From Pelagophyceae sp. CCMP2097 (taxonomy: Eukaryota; Sar; Pelagophyceae), in assembly GCA_026770575.1 (NCBI GenBank), contig MU657307.1, positions 99,875 through 122,595 on the forward strand: a stretch of 22,721 nt of DNA. The letters run 5' to 3'. The translations under genes and the position numbers were made by a program. Of the stretch, positions 16,701 through 22,721 are shown piece by piece. Below the pieces are notes generated by a model that saw only the letters and a list, made by a program, of their open reading frames with translations, was not told the DNA's origin and did not search any database. Numbering within the stretch: position 1 is the first letter of the stretch; the number at the start of each line of letters is the position of its first letter.

Positions 16701-19627
16701 AAGGCCTCGTCTTGGCCGAGGTGAGCGTTTCCTCGTTATGTTCTTTACGAGCCTTTTATGCCCAGGCCGGCCACGCCGTTTCCGAGTCGGCTGCACATGC
16801 GGCGGGGGCGCAGGGGTTTATTGCGGACGCGTGCGACCGCGAACGGAAACCTTGGGATTACAAAATGTTGAAAATGTCGGAAATCTTGTCGGGAAGATAC
16901 GTCTCGTCCGAAATCCTCAACGGCTCTCAGACCGCCGTCCCGCACAACGTCTTCAAGAGCCCTTTGTTGCATTTATCGGCGGTTTTAGACGCTGCCGAGG
17001 AAGCGCATCGAACGCACGAAATGGAGACAGACCTGAATGATTTGTATTCGCCGATAAGTTCGCCTCTTCCATCCGACCAGACGAAGCGTCTAGAGGGCTT
17101 CCTCTACTCGCAGCCCGTCGTGCAAAAGGGCCGCGTTCGGAACCCGGCGCCCGGGAGCTGGGTGCGCAAGTGGTTTATTTTAGACGATTTTGCGCTGTAG
17201 CGCCCAGCGCCTTTTGTGCTTTCTTGGTGCCTTTTGTGCATTCTTTCGGCCTTATTCGGATAACCCGCAGAGGACCGCCGTCGCGGCATGAGGCCGCAGA
17301 ATCGCGCCAGAGGACCGCGTTGGCGGCGTGGCAAAGGGCACCGCCGTGGTGGCGTAGAGGCCGCATATGCACGCCAGAGGCGGCTCCTCGAGAAGGTCGC
17401 TCTATACGGTCCCTTTCTACGGTCCCTCAAAACGGCCCTGAGGGAGGATCTCTCGAGTCATGATACAGTCCTTGGAGACAGGCCCTCGAGGCGGCTCTGT
17501 AGACGATGCCTCGAGACGGCCACTCTCGACGGCCGCTCTCGACGGTTCCTTGCGACAGCCCTCGAGACGGTCCTCTCGAGACGGCCCCTCTCGAGACGAC
17601 GCTCTATACGGGCCTCTTAAGACGGCCTCTCGACGGACCCTCTTAGCGGTGCCCTATTTTCGGAACATGTGTCCCTCGGAGACGGCCCCTCGGCTGATCC
17701 CGAGGCGGGCCCCGATGCTGTCCTCTCCAAAGTCCCTCGGCGGGACGGCCTCTCCAGACATGCACTCGAGACGGTCACTCGAGATGATGCCTCGAGACAG
17801 TCACTCGAGACAGTCACTCGAGACGGCCACTCTAAACGGTGCCTCGAGACAGTCACTCGAGACGGCCCCTCGAGACGGCCCCTCGAGACGGCCCCTCGAG
17901 ACGGTTCCTCGAGACGGTTCCTCTATAAAGCCCTCGAGACAGCCCCTCGAGACGGCCCTCGAGGCAGTTCTCTATAAAGCTCGTCGAGACGGCCCTTTTC
18001 GACGGCCCCTCTCGACAGCCCATCTCGACGGCCCCTCTCGACGGTCCGTCTCAACGGCTCCTCTATACAGCTCCCGAGACGGCCCCTCGAGGCGGTCCCT
18101 CGAGGCAGCTCTCTATACAGTCCCCTTTCGACGGTTGCCTCTCGACGGTTGCCTCTCGAGGGGCCGTCGAGAGGGCCATATAGAGGAACCGTATAGACGG
18201 ACCGCAGAGGCGGCCGTACGACCTTTCTCTCCCAGCGCGCCGTAGACCCGCGCTCTAGGCGTTCGGCCAAGGACCAGCCGACAGCAGTCACGGCCTTTGT
18301 CCTCTCGGCTCTAATGCGCGAACCTTCGAATACGTCGGAAGCCGAAGCCACGGGGACGATCGAAACCGTCGCCGTCGCCGACTTGCTCCTTTCGACGGTC
18401 CGAGCGTGCGACGAGGAGAGATGCTGCTTCGAAATCCACAGTGCGTCGTTGCTGGGTCTTATTGGATGTAAGGCGCCTTGGAGGGGGGGGGGCGCCCTGC
18501 AGGACAGACAAGCACCTACGCTGCACACCCTACGCTAGGCGCGCACGGGGCGCCGCTGCGGCTGCAGGCGCCGGGCAAGGGCGCGTACAACCGCTGGGTA
18601 GAGGCTCTGCGGGACGCGATCAGCGATCAACTGGCAGGAGGCCGCGCCTCGATCGGCGAAGAGGCCGCCGGCGACGCGCAGATACCGCCGATGCTCCCGC
18701 ACGGCAAGATGCTGCGGTCGTTTACGCCGCCTTTATCTGGGAAGCCGCTTTCCGGAGAGATGACGTCTTCTCAATCGGAGCCTTGTTTATCGACGGAATC
18801 GCTGCCGAAGCAGACTTTGCGCGAGGCGTACGCTTCTCAGATTCGCGCCATTGAGTGCGCCAACGCGCTTTGCTGCGATTGTGGCGGGGCTCGACCGGAG
18901 TGGTGCGTGATCAATTTAGGAATTGTCGTTTGCCTGGGCTGCTCAGGCGTGCACCGTTCGATGGGCACGCACATTTCCAAGGTTCGTTCGCTGCAGCTGG
19001 ACAAGCTCGACGACGCGACTTGTCAGTTGCTTTTAGACTGCGGGAATGCTACAGTGAATGCCGTTTTTGAAGCCACGTTTGTTCGGCCCCAGAGTGGCTT
19101 TGTCATTTGCGACTTTATCAAACAAAAGTGGCGCGATAAGGCCTTTGTGTTGGTGTCCAAGAATGCAGACGATCTGCTCTTCGAAGCGGCGAAAACGGAC
19201 GACACCGTCGGGGCGCTCCGTGCTTTCGCTAACGGCGCAAAGGCCGATTCGCGCGACGCTTCCGGAAGAACGCCGCTCCACGCCTGCGCCGAATCGGACC
19301 GCGCCGCCGTCGCGCAGCTGCTCTTGCTCAACGGCGATTGGCAGCGTTTGTGGAATCGGACCGCCGCGGGAATCGGACCGCCACAGGGAACGTCGATGAA
19401 CGAGGCGAGGCGACGCCGGCAGGGACCCTCATTGATATTGGACGGCGCGAAATACTGGTCGAGTTCTGCCATCCTGCGTACTCTCACATGCCACATTAGG
19501 CGACGCGCAGAAACTCGCTTCAAACGTCGACTTTTCGGGCAACACGCCGCTCGGCGAAGCGATTGCCTCTCAACACAAGACGCTCGAAAAACTCCTCGGC
19601 CACGTCGCAAACGGGCCCTCGAGATGA
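13723..19627 (+). CDS. ACAP-type Arf GTPase-activating protein (BAR-PH-ArfGAP-ankyrin), 6 exons
   Basis: Proposed exons are 13723-14278, 14652-14801, 16695-17196, 18259-18440, 18539-19345 and 19500-19627, giving 774 aa, the length of animal ACAPs. BAR spans about 10-330; exons 2-3 join as VSSLQ-R-TKGLVLAE and keep the spacing to SLRAFYAQAGHAV. PH spans about 366-490 (KRLEGFLYSQ, WVRKWFILDD, STVRACDEERCCFEI, LRLQAPGKGAYNRWVEAL). ArfGAP spans about 557-675, with zinc ligands C575, C578, C595 and C598 (Cx2Cx16Cx2C) and Arg603 in SGVHRSMG as the catalytic finger. Ankyrin repeats span about 674-770 (GRTPLHACAESDRAAVAQLLL, then SGNTPLGEAIASQHKTLEKLL). Such proteins switch off Arf GTPases on curved endosomal or plasma membranes. 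Donors are GTGCGT, GTTTGT, GTAGCG, GTGCGT and GTTTGT; every acceptor is TAG|G and every phase agrees. Introns are 373, 1893, 1062, 98 and 154 nt. It is divergent from Dus. Confidence 0.92.
14279..14651 (+). repeat. ACAP intron 1 with GTCACGGGG repeats
   Basis: This 373-nt intron has three near-perfect CTCGTCACGGGGCAATG-type units (about 14333-14391). These are followed by looser units mixing CTTGTCACAAGGACC, CCCGTCACCGAGG and CAAAGGGGCC. They are the same words, in the same transcript sense, as the GTGACAAGGTCCCC array in Dus intron 2. It is intermediate between the short and the giant introns, so it may be an early stage of expansion. Confidence 0.8.
14802..16694 (+). repeat. ACAP intron 2: 1.9 kb two-family array
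   Basis: The left half (15,020-15,600) is built of GAGGGCCGTCTC and GAGGCCGTCTTGGG words. A less repetitive bridge lies at 15,600-15,800. The right half (15,830-16,600) is built of CTTGCAAGGGCCCGTGCGAGG words, also found in the GUCD1-like intron. Near the left end, CATATAGAGG-type words are repeated three times (14958-14995). Long Arg/Gly/Pro-rich open frames run through on both strands with no recognisable domain. Confidence 0.88.
17197..18258 (+). repeat. ACAP intron 3: 1.06 kb CTCGAGACGGCC array
   Basis: About 17,400-18,190 is a tandem array around the 14-bp unit CCCCTCGAGACGGC, cleanest at 17852-17920, with variants GACAGTCA and GACGGTTC. The palindrome CTCGAG occurs dozens of times. The intron ends carry the near-repeat GCGCTGTAG (17192-17200) and GCGCTCTAG (18250-18258). 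The first 200 bases are non-array, with CGCCTTTTGTGC and TGCCTTTTGTGC doubled at about 17208-17241. Confidence 0.9.
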
Positions 19628-19846
19628 CGGGTGCTCCCCCCGAGCATCTTTCGACACTCCTATATTTCAAACTTTTACGCATCCCCATTTGATCCCTGCC
19701 ACAGTGACACCGCGCCCCCGTGGCATGATTTGTCCTTTGGGGCGTATCCCCCGACACACGTGTCGGATTCGGGCCGCGAGGGGGGCGTTCAAACGTCCGT
19801 GACGCGCTTTACAAGCCTGGAGCGAGGTTTTTGGTCGGGGTGTTTG
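19628..19846. other. Downstream flank of ACAP-like gene
   Basis: The plus frame entering the next ORF is open from about 19631, but no ATG occurs before 19847. The stretch 19690-19846 reads as plausible protein (PPWHDLSFGAYPPTHVSDSG), so it could be an exon of an alternative ACAP 3' end or of a separate gene. No confident splice was found. Confidence 0.3.
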
Positions 19847-20221
19847 ATGGTAGAGCCCGTCGAAGTGCGCGATTTCAGCTCGGCGTGTTCGGCCTCTTTT
19901 ATAGATGCTTCTGGCTCGTGGGCAACCGCCGGTGGGCCCCTGGAGGCGACCGGACCGGCCCGGGCCGCTCTCGGTGGCCGACTTTTTCAGAGACGGGCGA
20001 CTCTCGATGGAAACGTCTCGAGCCGAATCGAGGCCAACCTGGCCGCGATATCGGACGTGGACGGCCCGGGCTTTGCGCCGGACCTGCTGGAGACTTTGTG
20101 GCCCCTCTCGGCGCACGGCGCGGCCGAAGAGGACGTGCGGCGACGACGCGCAGGCAGGGACGTCGACGTCTTTCCGATGTTTTGGGTCCCAGAGCGCCTC
20201 GCTACCTTCGATTCGATGTAG
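19847..20221 (+). CDS. Hypothetical protein
   Basis: A 124-aa frame runs from the first ATG (MVEPVEVRDF) to a TAG at 20219-20221. The frame is open upstream to 19631 without another ATG. Its composition is balanced, not purely Arg/Pro like the repeat-derived frames, and it contains LLETLWPLSAHGAAEEDVR and ends near VPERLATFDSM. I do not recognise a family. It lies 219 bp past the ACAP stop on the same strand, so it may be an unrecognised 3' exon or a gene remnant. No function is proposed. Confidence 0.3.
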   Translation: MVEPVEVRDFSSACSASFIDASGSWATAGGPLEATGPARAALGGRLFQRRATLDGNVSSRIEANLAAISDVDGPGFAPDLLETLWPLSAHGAAEEDVRRRRAGRDVDVFPMFWVPERLATFDSM

Positions 20222-20908
20222 TGCTCTCAGCATCGAGTCATTCTGGCTTGTCGTCGCAACCAAACCGCAAGTCGACCCTCTTCGCAGCCTCTTACCGTGT
20301 AAATACCCTGAAATACTCTCAGGGTGTTTTGCTCTCCATCGAACCCGACGTCGGAGACGCGTCCCTCAGTGGTGATGCCCCTCGGGGTGACCCTACGGGC
20401 TGAGCTTCGAGCGCCACAACCCCGATTCCAACGACATGGAGCCCTAAAGTGGCACGTCTTCGTAGCAGCATAAAACGGAGCGAAACGGTAGACGTCGCCA
20501 TTTTCCAGGCGCCCGCGTGAGTACGCGGTCCGAGACATGACCTAAAATTGGGGAGGTTAAACTCGCGGGCAGAGACGGACCGAGAATGGGTTTTTGTGAC
20601 AACCACGCAATAGAGTGTGCCCAACGGCGATAGAGTGTGCCCAACGGCAATAGAGTGTGCCCAACGGCGATAGAGTGTGCCCAATGGCGAATACAACGAG
20701 TCTGCGATCGCGGCAGCGCGTCGTCAGGGGATTATACTGTAGTGTGGTAACCAGTTTCATCTCTGAAATCGACTCATTTCGACGATTTGTTACCCCACGC
20801 AGAGAGGCCGCGCTGAAGTTGGCCTGTCGATATTCTGGTGTATAAATGATAATGTAATACCAGCTCTCCACATGTATAATTGGTTTTGCCAAAGGGAAAA
20901 TGTGAGAT
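20222..20908. other. Intergenic, less GC-rich, no recognisable gene
   Basis: Apart from the 20-bp tandem repeat at 20611-20690 nothing is recognised. The base composition drifts toward AT from about 20,700. Small frames on both strands are repeat-derived or lack motifs. Confidence 0.5.
20611..20690 (+). repeat. 20-bp tandem repeat, four copies
   Basis: The unit TAGAGTGTGCCCAACGGCGA is repeated four times without spacing. Copy 2 ends CAA instead of CGA and copy 4 has AATGG for AACGG. The low divergence indicates a recent expansion. This family is unlike the CTCGAG intron arrays. Confidence 0.95.
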
Positions 20909-21165
20909 CAGGGGGGTGACACCAGGTTTTTTTGATAAATCGTGCCGGTGACTACAAAAGGTGGCCGTTTAGGAGGGTGACTTTGGATGGGCGTCTGCTA
21001 TGGAGGGGTGACATTTTAAAGTGTGAATAAACAGGGAGGTGGCATTTTAAAGAGCGAAGAATCAGGGTGGTGACTTCACCAAAATACCTCAGTGGCGAGA
21101 CACGGCGAGGTATTTATCATTTGGTCACCCCCCCATTTCGCCATCCGATGTGTATCACCCCCCTG
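20909..21165. mobile_element. 257-bp terminal-inverted-repeat element (MITE-like)
   Basis: The ends are CAGGGGGGTGACACC (20909-20923) and, inverted, TGTATCACCCCCCTG (21151-21165), matching at 13 of 15 positions. Inside, GGGTGAC-type motifs recur about every 30 bp (near 20946, 20973, 21004, 21033, 21066), two of them followed by ATTTTAAAG. An inverted copy GGTCACCCCCCC lies at 21123. A 9-bp hairpin, AAATACCTC (21082-21090) with GAGGTATTT (21107-21115), sits in the right half. No coding capacity is seen and no target-site duplication was found. CAGGG-type ends with subterminal motif arrays resemble hAT-like elements; the class is uncertain. It is 240 bp from the MULE fragment, but a link is unproven. 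Confidence 0.7.
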
Positions 21166-21406
21166 TAAAGTCGGTTCGTTTCTGTTCGCCCGCCGCGGCC
21201 GCCCTTCCAAGCTTAAGGGCCCTAATGGGGAGTGTTTCTTCTTACTTCCACAGGGGCGCTCGGGGAGGATGCGGCAGGATGCGGTTCGGCTCGGGTAGGG
21301 TGGAAAATGGAGGCCGAGGCCGTCACCCGTCCCGGACGTGCCCGGTCAAGCGCTCGTGTTGCTGGCGTATGTCGCGGCGCGGACGCACAGCGCGGGCGTC
21401 GCCGTC
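21166..21406. other. 3' flank of the MULE fragment, no gene recognised
   Basis: This GC-rich segment lies between the inverted-repeat element and the MULE stop codon. Nothing coding is recognised; it is probably the 3' untranslated or terminal part of the MULE fragment. Confidence 0.4.
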
Positions 21407-22140
21407 TCACTCGCCGTCGTCGAGGAGGGCCTCCGACTCGTCGAACACGTCAATGTCGGCGAACAGCTGCTGGAGGGGGGAGTCCTTGCGCTGGTGGTCC
21501 GGGCCGCGGCACAAGCCGCACGTGTAGACGCGCTTCTTCTTAGCGTGTGGGCCCTCCTCGTACCAGGCCTTGCGGCGCTTGCCCGGGTTCTTGACCGGGC
21601 GGCCGCGCGGCGGTGGGATCGCCTTCGGGATCACGAGGTTCTGCTTGGCCGAGACGAGCTTCTTCGCGGCGAGCAGGACCTCGTCGACCGCTGCCTATTG
21701 TCAAGGCGAGATTGCCAAGGCGACAGGAGGCCGTCTTTAGAGGCGATTGGCGTCGTAGGATGGGATGTACTTACCTGCGGCGGGACCTCGAACGTGAGGC
21801 CCGCGTACTGCAGCTTCCGCGCCTTCGTCGTGTGGCGCTCGGCGACGAACTTCCACACCTGCGGCAGGCCGTGCTTCGCGATGATGGCGGCGATGCCGTG
21901 GTAGCACGGAAAGCCCGTGCCGTCGGTCGAGAACGCGCAGCACTGCGGCGGGACGTGCGGCTCGTCGCCAAAGACGACGCGGCGCTTCTGCGACGGGTCC
22001 GTCCTGCTTGCGACGAACGCCTCCATGTTGTTCGAATTCGGGACCCACTCGACGCGCGGGTAGTTCGCCTGCGCAAAGATGATCTTGTCCGCCAGCACCT
22101 TTCCGATGCGCGGCGGGAGCGGCGTCTTGCATGCCTCCGC
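21407..22140 (-). pseudogene. Mutator-like (MULE) transposase C-terminal fragment
   Basis: Two minus exons are seen: 22140-21775 (open at its 5' side) and 21694-21407, joined by an 80-nt intron with a GTAAGT donor and TAG|G acceptor. The first contains a SWIM-like zinc element (CCAFSTDGTGFPCYHGIAAI), typical of the end of MULE transposases. The second has a basic stretch (GRPVKNPGKRRKAW) and a zinc-knuckle-like CGLCRGPDHQRKDSP in which the final Cys is replaced by Ser, then an acidic tail and stop. The catalytic DDE core is absent: upstream of about 22140 the similarity stops and an unrelated plus-strand ORF begins. It is therefore a truncated copy unable to transpose by itself. The MULE assignment rests on the SWIM plus knuckle order and is good but not certain. 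Confidence 0.72.
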
Positions 22141-22161
22141 TCCCCCATTGCGACGCGGCGC

Positions 22162-22721
22162 CGGTGTGCGGCTTTGGTGGCACCAAACGTCGTATCGTGC
22201 AGCACCGAAGTCTTCGGCCTCTTTGCGGGCGTCTGCGCCGGCGGCGGCGCGGCGGCACGCGACACGTTTCGCGGGTTTCGTGGCCGCCGCAAGGTGGTCC
22301 CCGACATGTTGTGGACAGACTTGTCCGGAGCGCAATGCCTCGGCGACGTTAAGACCATCGCGAACAACGTCACGAACTACGGCCAAGAGCGAACCCTCCG
22401 CGCAGGCAAGCCGGTCGACATCCGCGCGGCCAAGGTCAACGATGAGTACGACAAGCACGCGCTCGCACTCGACGTCCAGTTCAACCGCGGTCCCGCGTTC
22501 GAGGTGGACCCGACCACTGGCCTGCCACGCAAGCACGCGAACGGCACTAAGGTGGCGTCCACGACCGTCGGGCCGGTGCGGGCGCTGCTCCGCTCGTTCG
22601 GCCCAGTCAAGGGATTCGCCTTCGGCGACTTTGGTGAGGCGTCCGTCAACGTGCACGCGTTGCTCAAGGTCATCGCCGAGCGAATCGCCATCCGCCACTG
22701 GAAGGAGATGGGCGCGCGAAA
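22162..22721 (+). CDS. Conserved-looking ORF running off the right edge, possible transposon-borne nuclease
   Basis: One plus frame is open from before 22162 to the window end; the first ATG is at 22306. Its residues look like real protein: KVVPDMLWTDLSG, then QCLGDVKTIANN, then a later GPVRALLRSFGPVKGFAFGDF followed by GEASVNVHALLKVIAE and RHWKEMG. The PD...GDVK pair has the spacing of a PD-(D/E)xK nuclease core, but other active-site residues cannot be confirmed. I recall similar FGEAS-type proteins in algal mobile elements without a settled name; this is memory, not a search. It abuts the broken MULE head to head at about 22140-22162, which suggests one element inserted into another. It is partial at its 3' end, and its 5' limit is unknown. 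Confidence 0.45.

Noticed and set aside
16721..16765. Possible 45-nt intron (GTGAGC...CCAG) in ACAP exon 3
   Set aside because: It is in frame without stops, it encodes SLCSLRAFYAQ needed to keep BAR-domain spacing, and its acceptor is CAG rather than TAG.
20611..20690. CRISPR-like array
   Set aside because: The 20-bp units are contiguous with no spacers, in eukaryotic DNA.

Overview
The window looks like GC-rich nuclear DNA of a eukaryotic microalga, most likely a marine stramenopile of the pelagophyte type. This rests on spliced genes with a narrow intron signature, Sel1-repeat proteins carrying MYND and RING fingers, helicase-associated-domain and kelch proteins, and dense repeats. No rRNA, tRNA, CRISPR or bacterial operon structure was seen, and the species cannot be named from sequence alone.

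Layout, left to right: (1) a broken MYND-finger fragment on minus (72-346). (2) A five-exon guanylyl-cyclase-domain (GUCD1/AtGC1-family) gene on plus (740-3638), whose last intron holds a 1.7 kb repeat element. (3) A MYND-RING-Sel1 gene on minus (3693-4736). (4) A three-repeat helicase-associated (HA) domain gene on plus with a likely organelle presequence (4980-5762), followed by decayed copies of its own 3' end. (5) A damaged kelch-repeat gene on plus (about 6424-7913). (6) A seven-exon DusA-type tRNA-dihydrouridine synthase on minus (8112-13365). (7) A six-exon BAR-PH-ArfGAP-ankyrin (ACAP-type) gene on plus (13723-19627). (8) A possible small ORF (19847-20221), a 20-bp x4 tandem repeat, a 257-bp terminal-inverted-repeat element, a Mutator-like (MULE) transposase fragment on minus, and an unidentified conserved ORF running off the right edge.

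The main result is the gene structures. Three conserved genes that look like unrelated fragments in single-frame ORFs become complete when spliced: GUCD1-like 284 aa, Dus 448 aa, ACAP-like 774 aa. All 16 acceptors I placed with support read TAG|G, and most donors are GTGCG or GTGAG. Intron size has two classes: most are 50-210 nt (one is 373 nt), while five are about 1.06-1.89 kb and are filled with degenerate, partly self-complementary minisatellites (CTCGAGACGGCC, GTGACAAGGTCCCC, CCTTGCAAGGGCCCGTGCGAGG). Several introns have near-identical sequences at both ends, as expected if an inserted or duplicated segment created the intron. The best candidate for an undescribed system is therefore a family of repeat-bearing elements that live inside introns and may create them.

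The genes do not form one pathway. From GUCD1 to ACAP they are arranged head-to-head and tail-to-tail in alternation with short gaps, which suggests shared bidirectional promoters. Gene functions are inferred from recognised motifs; no database search was possible.
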